This document shows, in pieces, positions 17,335 through 24,367 of a stretch of 35,158 nt of DNA. The stretch is from contig JAQSXC010000025.1 in assembly GCA_029266335.1 (NCBI GenBank), positions 1 to 35,158 of the forward strand, in the 5' to 3' direction. How positions within the stretch are numbered: the first letter of the stretch is position 1; each line of letters begins with the position of its first letter. Both the position numbers and the translations under genes were made by a program. This DNA is from Eubacterium sp. GTDB lineage: Bacteria; Bacillota; Clostridia; Acetivibrionales; DSM-1351. Under the pieces are notes generated by a model. The model did not search any database, was not told where the DNA came from, and saw only the letters and a list, made by a program, of their open reading frames with translations.

Positions 17335-17652
17335 ATGCCTTTTGGATATGAAGCCAGAGAAATGGAAGAACGCAAGAAACAAGAGAAGTCATTTGGGGGT
17401 TATAAGAAACAATATGTTACTGTAGATACAACCATAACAGCAGATGGCAAGATGATACCGAAGAAAATACATTTTGATTCTTATCATTCGTATGAAATTG
17501 ATAAAGTTTTAGAAATGCGTAGGGCTGCCAGTTTAAAGGTTGGTGGGAACGGAATACGATATACTGTTCGTATTCTTAACAAACAAACTTATTTATATTT
17601 TGATGATGGCGAATTTAAGTGGTTTGTTGAAGCTAAAGAGGGTCAAAAATGA
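17335..17652 (+). CDS. Small SOS-controlled protein of unknown function, 105 aa
   Basis: No family recognised with certainty. Basic N-terminus, then a beta-rich domain containing VDTTITADGKMIPKKI, RRAASLKVGGNGIRYTVRI and YLYFDDGEFKWFVE, reading like a small barrel. I believe similar small proteins occur beside SOS-induced Y-family polymerases in Firmicutes, but that is recollection, not shown here. Start ATG 17335 follows GAGGTGA (17323-17329); ATG 17317 would lie inside the LexA box, too close to the transcript start. It has its own LexA-boxed promoter and two terminators behind it, so it is a separate SOS unit placed within the late genes. Confidence 0.6.
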   Translation: MPFGYEAREMEERKKQEKSFGGYKKQYVTVDTTITADGKMIPKKIHFDSYHSYEIDKVLEMRRAASLKVGGNGIRYTVRILNKQTYLYFDDGEFKWFVEAKEGQK

Positions 17653-17664
17653 CTCTCTTTTTTA
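17635..17664 (+). terminator. Terminator overlapping the end of the SOS gene
   Basis: AGAGGGTCA (17637-17645), AAAA loop, TGACTCTCT (17650-17658), one G-U pair, then a T-run. It includes the stop codon of the 105-aa gene. Confidence 0.75.
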
Positions 17665-17700
17665 TACAAAGGTACAATAAGATAAAAATATTACAATTTG

Positions 17701-17726
17701 AAGAGGGCGAAACAGCTCTCTTTTTA
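17701..17726 (+). terminator. Second tandem terminator, just before the endolysin
   Basis: AGAGGGC (17702-17708), GAAACA loop, GCTCTCT (17715-17721), then TTTTTATT. Similar in build to the hairpin at 17635. It lies only 36 bases before the endolysin start, leaving no room for a promoter between. Confidence 0.65.
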
Positions 17727-17761
17727 TTATATTCAAAAAATAAGAAGGTGAGTGATGAAAA

Positions 17762-18448
17762 ATGAAACAAGATGGAAAGTTCCTTTTAATGAACAGGGAA
17801 GAATTCCGGGTGTATATTGAAGGACTAATAGGGGCTAAAACGTTTAAAACTATACAGCAACACCATACTGCAAGTCCAGCATATAAAGACGTAAAAAACA
17901 ACCATTTTGCTCTTATGCGAAGCATGGAAAACTATCATGTCAATACACTCAAAATGAGTGAAATAGCACAGCATTTCAGTACATTCCCGGACGGAACAAT
18001 TTGTGTAGGCCGACCACTATCAAAAGATGGTGGAGGGTTCCTGAGTCCTGGAAACAGAGATTCAATCACAATTGAGAACGTCGGAAACTTCGATACTGAT
18101 ATTATGACAGAAGAACAAAGGCATAGTATTATATTGCTTAATGCCCTTCTGTGCAAAAAGTTTAACATCGTTCCTTCTACATCAACACTTATATACCATT
18201 GCTGGGTGCAAAATAAATCTTGCCCGGGAACGAAGTATTTCGGTGGAAACACTAAAGCAGCTGCAGAGAATAATTTTATTCCTCTGATTAAATTGGAAAT
18301 GGAAGAACCCTTGACCTATGAAGAGGCTCTAAAGATTGTTGTAGAAAAGATAGATTCAAATTATAAATATTGGCTAAAAAGAAAGGATATAGACCCGGCT
18401 TTTCAGGGTTTAATAATAAAAATAGCTAAAAGTTATGGAGGGAAATAG
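17762..18448 (+). CDS. Endolysin: N-acetylmuramoyl-L-alanine amidase (PGRP/amidase-2 fold), 228 aa
   Basis: Cuts the bond between muramic acid and the stem peptide to lyse the host. Zinc-site and catalytic residues are visible: His34/His35 (QQHHTASP), Glu105 in ITIENVG, His146 (LIYHCW) and Cys154 (SCPG). Residues ~180-228 form a short helical tail with no recognised wall-binding repeat. AAGAAGGTGAG precedes ATG 17762. No signal peptide, so release depends on the holin next door. Confidence 0.85.
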   Translation: MKQDGKFLLMNREEFRVYIEGLIGAKTFKTIQQHHTASPAYKDVKNNHFALMRSMENYHVNTLKMSEIAQHFSTFPDGTICVGRPLSKDGGGFLSPGNRDSITIENVGNFDTDIMTEEQRHSIILLNALLCKKFNIVPSTSTLIYHCWVQNKSCPGTKYFGGNTKAAAENNFIPLIKLEMEEPLTYEEALKIVVEKIDSNYKYWLKRKDIDPAFQGLIIKIAKSYGGK

Positions 18449-18449
18449 G

Positions 18450-18944
18450 ATGGAAAATGTTAATGCTTTTAAGGTAACACTAACTGCAATATTTGCAGGA
18501 GTGTCTGCAATGCTTGGGTGGTTTGGATGGCTAATAGTAGCATTCATAGCGTGTTTGGTAGCAGATTGGATATCTGGTTCAGCCGCTGCAGCAAAAAATG
18601 GGCAGTGGAGTTCTCAAAAGGGCAGGGAAGGGATTTGGCATAAAGCCGGTTGCATTGTAGTTGTCATTGTGGCTGCGGTATTAGACGGAGTCATTGGTTC
18701 AATAATAAATAATATTCCAAGTATATCTTTACCTTTTACCTATACTGTTTTACTATGTCCCATAATTGTTGTTTGGTATATATTAACCGAGTTAGGGAGC
18801 ATAGTAGAAAATGCTGCAAAAATGGGAGCTCCAATACCAGATTTTTTAAAATCTGCAATATCATTATTTAAAGGGACTGTTGATGCAGCAGGGAATAAGA
18901 TAACTGACAATACTCAACAACTCAAACCTCCTAATAATTTTTAA
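18450..18944 (+). CDS. Holin, phage_holin_4 type, 164 aa
   Basis: Membrane protein that opens the inner membrane to free the endolysin. Two hydrophobic segments lie near 10-45 (ending in VADWISGSAAAAKNG, a motif of this holin family) and two more near 70-120, with a polar C-terminus. ATG 18450 is preferred over ATG 18435 since GGAGGG at 18438-18443 serves it at proper distance. One base after the endolysin stop. Confidence 0.88.
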   Translation: MENVNAFKVTLTAIFAGVSAMLGWFGWLIVAFIACLVADWISGSAAAAKNGQWSSQKGREGIWHKAGCIVVVIVAAVLDGVIGSIINNIPSISLPFTYTVLLCPIIVVWYILTELGSIVENAAKMGAPIPDFLKSAISLFKGTVDAAGNKITDNTQQLKPPNNF

Positions 18945-18955
18945 TTTTACTTTAT

Positions 18956-18988
18956 AGCCCTCCTTTAAACGGGAGGGCTTATTTTTTT
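18956..18988 (+). terminator. Strong terminator ending the late operon
   Basis: AGCCCTCC (18956-18963) pairs with GGAGGGCT (18972-18979) around an 8-base loop, followed by TATTTTTTT. Placed right after the holin. Confidence 0.9.
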
Positions 18989-19121
18989 GTCCATAAAGTT
19001 ACAATAAATGATTATTTTTTACAAATATTCTTTACTTTAACAAAACTAGGTGTTACTATAAATAATAATTCATGGCTAAAGTATATTTACATCTCAGGCA
19101 TTAGTGATACAATTAAAGTAA

Positions 19122-19184
19122 TCACGAGTTCGTGAATTTTGTTCACGAGTTCGTGAAAATGTATATAATTCACGAGTTCGTGAA
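19122..19184. promoter_or_regulatory. Three-copy palindromic operator with promoter
   Basis: TCACGAGTTCGTGA occurs at 19122-19135, 19143-19156 and 19170-19183, two of them within a longer TTCACGAGTTCGTGAA (7-base arms, GT centre). Start-to-start spacing is 21 and 27 bases. A -10 TATAAT (19164-19169) abuts the third copy; a weak -35 TTGTTC (19139-19144) touches the second. This is the pattern of a repressor array, most likely for control of the gene at 19220. Confidence 0.8.
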
Positions 19185-19219
19185 TATAATTGTAAAAAAT
19201 AATTTATGAGGTGTAAGCC

Positions 19220-19849
19220 ATGAGTATATTAAATGATATTATGACAATTCAAGAAGCAGCAGCAGAATGGAACATTGACGATTCTACCTTAAGACATGCA
19301 ATTAAGAAGAACAAGTTTAAAACGGATGAGGTTCGGAAAAGTGCAAACACCTGGTTAGTATTAAATTCTGCAATGATTAGATTATATGGACCCAAAGTTA
19401 AGTTTATTAATTTGTTTACTACTGGGTACGAAGGTAAAACTATTGAAACTTTTATTAACACTTTAAAGGAAAACAAAGTTAATATTATTGTAGATGTAAG
19501 AGAAATTCCAATGAGTAGGAAAAAAGGGTTTTCGAAAACAAGTCTTTCCGAGATACTAAATGAAAATGGCATAAAGTACGCTCACTTTAAAGAATTAGGA
19601 AGTCCCAAAAATATAAGAGAAAAGCTTCACAGCGATCATAATTATGATGAATTTTTTAGTGGGTACCGTAAATATTTAGAAACTCAGGCTGAAACAATGG
19701 ATATTGTAAATACAGCTATTTTATCTAATAAAGATACTAATTTTTGTTTATTATGTTTTGAGAAGGACCCAAAAACGTGTCATAGAAGTGTTATTGCTGA
19801 CACAATATCAAAATCACTTGAGTTAGGGGTAAAAATAATAGATTTATAA
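19220..19849 (+). CDS. HTH-DUF488 fusion protein, 209 aa
   Basis: Residues 1 to ~55 are a small helix-turn-helix of the excisionase-like type (MTIQEAAAEWNIDDSTLR, then NTWLVLNSA). The rest is a DUF488 domain, with FTTGYEGKT, VDVREIPMSRKKGFSK and a late CLLCFEKDPKTCHRSVIAD. DUF488 has no settled biochemical role. AGGTG (19209-19213) serves the ATG. First gene of a two-gene cassette between the late terminator and the terminator at 20702, the usual place for accessory genes. The HTH could bind the three operators just upstream (autoregulation), an inference. The DUF488 call is fairly sure. Confidence 0.75.
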   Translation: MSILNDIMTIQEAAAEWNIDDSTLRHAIKKNKFKTDEVRKSANTWLVLNSAMIRLYGPKVKFINLFTTGYEGKTIETFINTLKENKVNIIVDVREIPMSRKKGFSKTSLSEILNENGIKYAHFKELGSPKNIREKLHSDHNYDEFFSGYRKYLETQAETMDIVNTAILSNKDTNFCLLCFEKDPKTCHRSVIADTISKSLELGVKIIDL

Positions 19850-19869
19850 TGGAATAAGGGGGACTGTCC

Positions 19870-20691
19870 GTGGATAATTGGCAAAAGAAAAATGTTCTTA
19901 TGGTTGTTAAAACTTATCCTACTCCGAGTACCAAATACCAAGAAACAGTTTGTACAGCTGGTATTACTGAGGATGGACAATGGATACGCCTATATCCCGT
20001 CAAATTTAGGAACCTTAACCCTGAACAAAAATTTGAAAAGTTTTGCTGGATAGAAATTGACACTATTAAAAATACAAGTGATTTTAGGCCAGAAAGCTTC
20101 AAGGCAAACGCGGACTCTCTTAAGATAATAAGAAAATTGGATTCAAAAGTCGATTTAGAGGAAAGAAAAAATTTTATGTTACCGCTAGTTTCACCTTCAA
20201 TGGAGTACATTAAAAGCGAATATGATATTAGCAAAAAATCTTTAGGCATTTTTAAACCCAAAATAGTAAAAGACATAAAAATAGTATCTGATTCTGAAGA
20301 ATGGACACAAGAACAAAAAAATAAAATGAATCAACTTTCGTTTTTAGATACCGAAACTAAGCCACTTGAAAAAATACCTTGGGAGTTTTCGTTTCAATTT
20401 GAATGTGACAATCCAGACTGTAAAGGTCATAAAATGAAAATTACAGATTGGGAATTCTGCCAAGCATTTCGAAATTTTAGACGTATTTATAAGAGTGATG
20501 AAGTGGCTCATGAAAAACTAAAGGAAAAATATTTAGGATTTTTTAATGATGAAAGAAGAGATTCTTATATTATTGTTGGTACTGTTCACCCACACCCCAC
20601 TTTTATAATAATTGGAATCTTTACATATTTAAAAGACATTAATAATAAAACTAATAAAAAAATTATAGATGGACAATTACCGCTATTTTAA
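19870..20691 (+). CDS. Partner of the DUF488 protein, possible dual-OB protein, 273 aa
   Basis: GTG start with AAGGGGGA six bases upstream, 20 bases after the DUF488 gene. The N-terminus has VLMVVKTYPTPSTKYQET then CTAGITEDGQWIRLYPV, reminiscent of dual OB-fold proteins noted in conflict systems. A zinc-like CDNPDCKGHKMKITDWEF segment lies near 180. It ends in DGQLPLF, a short hydrophobic tail resembling a beta-clamp-binding peptide (QLPLF). Cellular role unknown; with DUF488 it may form a defence or superinfection-exclusion pair. Family call is tentative. Confidence 0.6.
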   Translation: MDNWQKKNVLMVVKTYPTPSTKYQETVCTAGITEDGQWIRLYPVKFRNLNPEQKFEKFCWIEIDTIKNTSDFRPESFKANADSLKIIRKLDSKVDLEERKNFMLPLVSPSMEYIKSEYDISKKSLGIFKPKIVKDIKIVSDSEEWTQEQKNKMNQLSFLDTETKPLEKIPWEFSFQFECDNPDCKGHKMKITDWEFCQAFRNFRRIYKSDEVAHEKLKEKYLGFFNDERRDSYIIVGTVHPHPTFIIIGIFTYLKDINNKTNKKIIDGQLPLF

Positions 20692-20701
20692 CAACATCTT
20701 A

Positions 20702-20732
20702 ATAGACCTTATAAAAGGTCTATATTTTTTTT
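20702..20732 (+). terminator. Terminator of the DUF488 cassette
   Basis: ATAGACCTT (20702-20710), ATAA loop, AAGGTCTAT (20715-20723), then ATTTTTTTT. Perfect 9-bp stem. Confidence 0.9.
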
Positions 20733-20799
20733 GGACAAAAATAGCTCGCAATCTGCTTGTATCCCGACATAACTTTTTACTATAATTATACAAAATATA

Positions 20800-20828
20800 T
20801 TGATTTTGGAACATATGTTCGATATAAT
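20800..20828 (+). promoter_or_regulatory. SOS-type promoter of the tyrosine recombinase
   Basis: TTGATT (20800-20805), 17-base spacer, TATAAT (20823-20828). The spacer is filled by a LexA-like box (20808-20821), an ideal place for repression. Confidence 0.75.
20808..20821. promoter_or_regulatory. LexA (SOS) box 2
   Basis: GGAACATATGTTCG: core GAAC-ATAT-GTTC intact, one base from the full palindrome CGAACATATGTTCG. It lies between the -35 and -10 of the recombinase promoter. Confidence 0.8.
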
Positions 20829-20859
20829 ATATACAAAATAAAATATTTGGACATAGATA

Positions 20860-20900
20860 GGGAGTTGGTGCTATCCCGCGAAGAAAAGTCACCAACTCCC
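20860..20900 (+). promoter_or_regulatory. 11-bp perfect hairpin in the recombinase leader
   Basis: GGGAGTTGGTG (20860-20870) and CACCAACTCCC (20890-20900) pair perfectly around 19 bases. No T-run follows, so it is not a terminator. It lies in the ~137-base untranslated leader and may control translation or be a recombinase binding site. Confidence 0.6.
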
Positions 20901-20971
20901 AACACGTCCCACGAATGGAACAAGATAATTATATCATTGTCTTATTCCTTCGTGCAAGAGAGGGGTATAGT

Positions 20972-21964
20972 ATGTTAAAAGAAGATGTAATTATCCGAAT
21001 CCTGAGTAAGGCGATTGATTTCCTTACTCAGGAAACTGCCGTTCAGCTTAGAATCATAATAGAAGAAGAACTCTATAATTATGATCTGCAGCCGGCCGAG
21101 TTTTCTATCATTCCTTACGAAGGAATACCAGAAAAACTTATCTTATTTCTAACAACGAAAAAATTAGAAGGCCTTTCGCCCAGGACACTAAGAAGTTATA
21201 CTCTACACTTAAACAGATTTGCGCGGATCATGCAGAAACGAATTGAGGATATTAATGTAATTGATATCCGGAGGTATCTCGCTCAATATTCAAGTTTAGG
21301 GGTAAAGAATTCTACACTGGATACAGAAATGAGTATCCTCAGAAGCTTTTTTAACTGGCTCGAAGCTGAAGACTACATAATTAAAAGTCCTATGCGCAAA
21401 ATCAAACCTACTAAGAAACCAAAAAGAATCCGAAAAGCATTGTCAGGGGAAGAATTGGAAATGCTGCGCATGGCCTGCTGGACGAAAAGAGAAAAAGCCA
21501 TTCTAGAATTTTTTTATAGTACCGGGGCCCGCCTTGATGAGGTTTATAAGTTAAATAGACTAGACATAGACTGGAATAAGGGCATGGTCAATGTTATTGG
21601 TAAAGGCGATAAAGAAAGGCCAGTATTTCTCAATGCTAAAGCAAAGGTTCATCTCTGGAACTATATTGAGTCCAGAAAAGACAAAAGCGAAGCCCTATTT
21701 GTAGGCTCAAAATTACCTTTTAAACGATTAGGACACCGGGGATATCAAAGAACATTTAACAAACTTGGAGGGAGGGCAGGAATAACAAAATCAGTCCATC
21801 CACACTTAATGAGACATACCACAGCTACGACAGCGGTTAATGCAGGGGCAAGTATTCAAGCTGTACAAAAAATGTTGGGGCATACAGATCCGGCCACAAC
21901 ACAAATATATGCTGACCTCAATACTGAGGAAGTACAAATGAATCACAAAAAATACGTTTCATAA
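20972..21964 (+). CDS. XerC/D-like tyrosine recombinase, 330 aa
   Basis: Site-specific recombinase, full length. The N-terminal ~40 residues are an extra helical segment, then a SAM-like core-binding domain (~50-140, with LSPRTLRSYTLHLNRF). The catalytic domain has Arg187 (STGARLDE), Lys in GKGDKERP (~211-214), H278-L-M-R281, His304 (MLGHTD) and nucleophile Tyr313 (QIYAD). ATG 20972 has GAGGGG upstream and is preferred to ATG 20915, which has none. Driven by a LexA-boxed promoter through a structured leader, so its activity should rise on DNA damage. Roles to consider: excision, dimer resolution, or inversion. Confidence 0.88.
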   Translation: MLKEDVIIRILSKAIDFLTQETAVQLRIIIEEELYNYDLQPAEFSIIPYEGIPEKLILFLTTKKLEGLSPRTLRSYTLHLNRFARIMQKRIEDINVIDIRRYLAQYSSLGVKNSTLDTEMSILRSFFNWLEAEDYIIKSPMRKIKPTKKPKRIRKALSGEELEMLRMACWTKREKAILEFFYSTGARLDEVYKLNRLDIDWNKGMVNVIGKGDKERPVFLNAKAKVHLWNYIESRKDKSEALFVGSKLPFKRLGHRGYQRTFNKLGGRAGITKSVHPHLMRHTTATTAVNAGASIQAVQKMLGHTDPATTQIYADLNTEEVQMNHKKYVS

Positions 21965-21972
21965 ATAGGACA

Positions 21973-22009
21973 ACAAAAAAAGTGAAGATACTGCTTCACT
22001 TTTTTTTGT
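21973..22009. terminator. Bidirectional terminator between convergent genes
   Basis: GTGAAG (21982-21987), ATACTG loop, CTTCAC (21994-21999), flanked by an A-run before and a T-run after that extend the stem. Serves the recombinase on + and the membrane protein on -. Confidence 0.9.
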
Positions 22010-22027
22010 CGCTAATAGTACATGTAA

Positions 22028-22420
22028 TTATTTTTTACTATAGATTTCAGCAGTTTGGTTTGACTTATTGGTTAATTCAATATTAAAGATATCTTTATCA
22101 ACAAATCGGATATAAAATTTCCCTTTATCACTTTCTACAATATATACATTTTCAGACCAATAACCATTTATTACATTTCCAAAAGTTTTTTCATTATAAT
22201 CAATAAAAGATTGAGCTTTTGTTTGCCTGATTTCAAGAAGAGCTGCTTGCTCCTTTTCTTCTTTATTAGCTTGAATTTTTGAGGGTACAATTATTAAAGC
22301 AGCTATGATTGTAAAAATTATAATCGTTCCCAATATCAAAGCTATTGGTCCAGAAATATATTGTAAAATAATTAACTTATCATTATTTATTTCAAGGTTT
22401 GTTTTATTTTTCTTGGACAT
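22028..22420 (-). CDS. Single-pass membrane protein, 130 aa
   Basis: Polar basic start (~1-17), one long hydrophobic segment at about 18-46 (ISGPIALILGTIIIFTIIAA), then a charged helix and a small beta-rich domain of 65 residues. No family recognised. The minus-strand AGGAGGT lies just upstream of the start. It sits in the lysogeny region, so it could be made from the prophage as a surface or exclusion protein (inference). Separated from the XRE gene by a terminator, hence probably its own unit. Confidence 0.65.
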   Translation of the reverse strand: MSKKNKTNLEINNDKLIILQYISGPIALILGTIIIFTIIAALIIVPSKIQANKEEKEQAALLEIRQTKAQSFIDYNEKTFGNVINGYWSENVYIVESDKGKFYIRFVDKDIFNIELTNKSNQTAEIYSKK

Positions 22421-22442
22421 TGAGATACCTCCTAACTATAAA

Positions 22443-22466
22443 ATTATACCATTAACTTACAAAACA
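22443..22466 (-). promoter_or_regulatory. Candidate promoter of the membrane-protein gene
   Basis: On the minus strand a TATAAT (22443-22448 on +) lies 23 bases before the start codon, with TTGTTT at about 18 bases upstream of it overlapping the previous terminator's T-run. Only the -10 is strong. Confidence 0.4.
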
Positions 22467-22470
22467 AAAC

Positions 22471-22498
22471 AACTCCCCTAAAATTACACAGGGGAGTT
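22471..22498 (-). terminator. Terminator after the XRE regulator
   Basis: AACTCCCCT (22471-22479) and AGGGGAGTT (22490-22498) form a perfect 9-bp stem. On the minus strand it is followed by GTTTTGTTTTG. It begins at the XRE stop codon. Confidence 0.8.
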
Positions 22499-22707
22499 TA
22501 TTTTTTATCAGGAACATATTCAATTAAATCTGAAATTGTACAATTTAAAGCTTTGCATATCTTATCTAAATGACCAGGGATAATTCGCTGTATAGTACCG
22601 TAAGTATACTTATTTATTGTTCCAGGACGAATCCCAGTTTCAATACTCAACCAATTTTGAGATATATTTTTGTCTATTAGAATGTCCGATAGTTTATATT
22701 TTATCAT
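22498..22707 (-). CDS. Small XRE-family (Cro/CI) regulator, 69 aa
   Basis: Single helix-turn-helix domain: KLSDILIDKNISQNWLSIETGI, then a recognition helix around RPGTINKYTYG, then LDKICKALNCTISDLIEY, the typical XRE ending. No other domain. The minus-strand GAGGTGG lies upstream of the start. It is divergent from the Spo0A-like gene with about 145 bases between, so it may control both itself and that gene. A host-derived regulator such as a HipB/YozG-like protein is an alternative. Confidence 0.8.
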   Translation of the reverse strand: MIKYKLSDILIDKNISQNWLSIETGIRPGTINKYTYGTIQRIIPGHLDKICKALNCTISDLIEYVPDKK

Positions 22708-22852
22708 TATAAAGCCACCTCATAACTTAAAATTCTATCATGAGATTTCGATTTTTTTTGGAAAATGACGCGTGGAGTAGAACATGCTATTGAAATCCAT
22801 AAATAGATATTATAAGATATTATGTAAACATTGTTATTTAAGGGGGCTAGTC

Positions 22853-23611
22853 ATGGACAGAATTAAAGTAATCATTGCAGAAGACAATAGAGAAGCTTTA
22901 TATGTAATGGTAGAGCTAATTAACGGTCAACCAGATATGGAGGTTATAGGGGCTTTCATGGACGGGAAAACGGCATACAATGCAATATGTGAGTTAAAAC
23001 CAGACATTATAATACTAGACATAGTAATGCCCGAAATGGATGGAATAGAAGTATTAAACAAGCTGAAGCAAGATGGTAATGACTTTATGACAAAAATAGT
23101 AATATCAAGTGAGCGAATTGAGAAACAACGGAAATTTGCTCATGGTGGATTTGAAGATGTAACGTACTTTATGAAGCCCTTTAACTTCGATGTATTTATA
23201 GATCGAATTAAAATTGCACACGATAATAAAGAAATCCCTATTGCTACTATGAATGAAGAAAGAATGGACAAAATAGACATACCTATAGAAATTGATAAAA
23301 TGTTAAAAGAATTTAATATACAGCCTCCTGGTAGCAGATATATAAAAAAAGCTATGATGCTCTTAATTGCAGATGAGAATATAAGTGTAAAAAAATTATG
23401 CAATATAATAGCAGCAGATGAGGGGACAAGCTGGAATTTTGTTCATCGCAAAATCAGAAGTACGATAGAAACCATTTACAAACATTCAACTCCTGATAAA
23501 TTTAAAAAGGCATTCGGAAAATCTAATTTAGGCTTACTTAATATGGATTTAAATGTAAAAGAAATCCTATTATTTGTAAGATCAGAAATAGAAAAGAAAG
23601 AAAGTAAATAA
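22853..23611 (+). CDS. Spo0A-like response regulator, 252 aa
   Basis: Two-domain regulator resembling Spo0A, the master switch of sporulation. Receiver domain 1-~120: acidic pair Glu10-Asp11, phospho-acceptor Asp56 in IIILDIVMPEMDG (the same number as in B. subtilis Spo0A), and Lys108 in MKPF. The effector domain (~140-245) follows the Spo0A C-terminal fold with SRYIKKAMMLLIADEN, a helix-turn-helix near 190-212 (TSWNFVHRKIRSTIETIY), and the end helix. Residues of the recognition helix differ from Spo0A (TPSRVERAIRHAIE), so DNA preference may differ. AAGGGGG precedes ATG 22853. The phosphorelay site is intact, so host kinases or Spo0B might phosphorylate it. Confidence 0.85.
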   Translation: MDRIKVIIAEDNREALYVMVELINGQPDMEVIGAFMDGKTAYNAICELKPDIIILDIVMPEMDGIEVLNKLKQDGNDFMTKIVISSERIEKQRKFAHGGFEDVTYFMKPFNFDVFIDRIKIAHDNKEIPIATMNEERMDKIDIPIEIDKMLKEFNIQPPGSRYIKKAMMLLIADENISVKKLCNIIAADEGTSWNFVHRKIRSTIETIYKHSTPDKFKKAFGKSNLGLLNMDLNVKEILLFVRSEIEKKESK

Positions 23612-23619
23612 ACCACATT

Positions 23620-23875
23620 TCTGGGTAACCATTTCAAAAGTCTGTAATACTTGGTTCCACAGCATTCTGGGTGTGGGTAACCATACTAGATATGCCATTT
23701 TATGTAAAACCGCTGATACCAAGGGTTACGGGGTTTGTAAAGGTTACCCTGATATGTAATAAACATGAAAAAAATATTTTTTTACCACTATTTTTTTCTA
23801 TGTCTTACTTAAATATCTAAATTTGTGACAGAGTTTCGGTAATTACGAGGATTTTGTCTGGGTAACCATTTCAAA
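23620..23875. repeat. Four GGGTAACC elements
   Basis: The 19-base TCTGGGTAACCATTTCAAA occurs exactly at 23620-23638 and 23857-23875. TGGGTAACCAT recurs at 23674-23684, and the reverse GGTTACCC at 23742-23749. The core is a near-palindrome (GGTAACC). Possible protein-binding sites or iterons. Confidence 0.75.
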
Positions 23876-23935
23876 TATAGGATTATATGGGAGAGGTTTG
23901 ATCTATTTACAAACTTATAAAGCTGATATACAATT

Positions 23936-23988
23936 ACCTCATAGGTTGCTGTACGGCTGGAACATTAGAACAGAGCGACTTGTGAGGT
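23936..23988 (+). ncRNA. Candidate structured RNA with 15-bp helix
   Basis: Bases 23936-23950 pair with 23974-23988 without a gap: 12 Watson-Crick pairs and three G-U pairs. An inner CTG/CAG closes a smaller loop. The G-U pairs would be A-C mismatches on the other strand, so the structure belongs to plus-strand RNA. TTATTTTG follows, so a terminator is an alternative. Confidence 0.45.
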
Positions 23989-24287
23989 TATTTTGCGTGG
24001 ATTTCTTGTATTGATTGAAATATAAATAAAATTCTGTAAATACGAGAGTTATTGAGAAAAATGAAGATAACAGAAGTATAAAATATTATGTTAATTGAGA
24101 TTACAAGCGGGATATAAAGAGATTGCGACCTAAACTATAAAAATATTTAAAAAATGTGTTGACTTTGCTTTTTCTAATTCCCAAACTAAAAAAAGGAGGT
24201 GGTTATTTGAATTTTGAGACGCATTTTTAAACAATTGTGTCACAACTAATAATTTATGTAAAAAGACTAAAAGAGCCATTTTAAGTT

Positions 24288-24317
24288 TTGACTCTGAATG
24301 AGTATGGCAGGTATAAT
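24288..24317 (+). promoter_or_regulatory. Promoter upstream of the 63-aa gene
   Basis: TTGACT (24288-24293), 18-base spacer, TATAAT (24312-24317). Close to consensus. First of two tandem promoters. Confidence 0.65.
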
Positions 24318-24367
24318 ATGCGCAAGAGAAAGGACATGGTATAAAGTGGTCAAAAATTTCAAGATCA

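Noticed and set aside
19122-19184. Three short repeats as a CRISPR array
   Set aside because: The repeats are only 14-16 bases, the gaps are 7 and 13 bases, and no cas genes lie nearby; they overlap a promoter, so they are operators.
24207-24230. Seven-codon ORF after a very strong AAAGGAGGTGG site
   Set aside because: Too short to support as a gene; noted as a possible leader peptide or gene remnant within the non-coding region.
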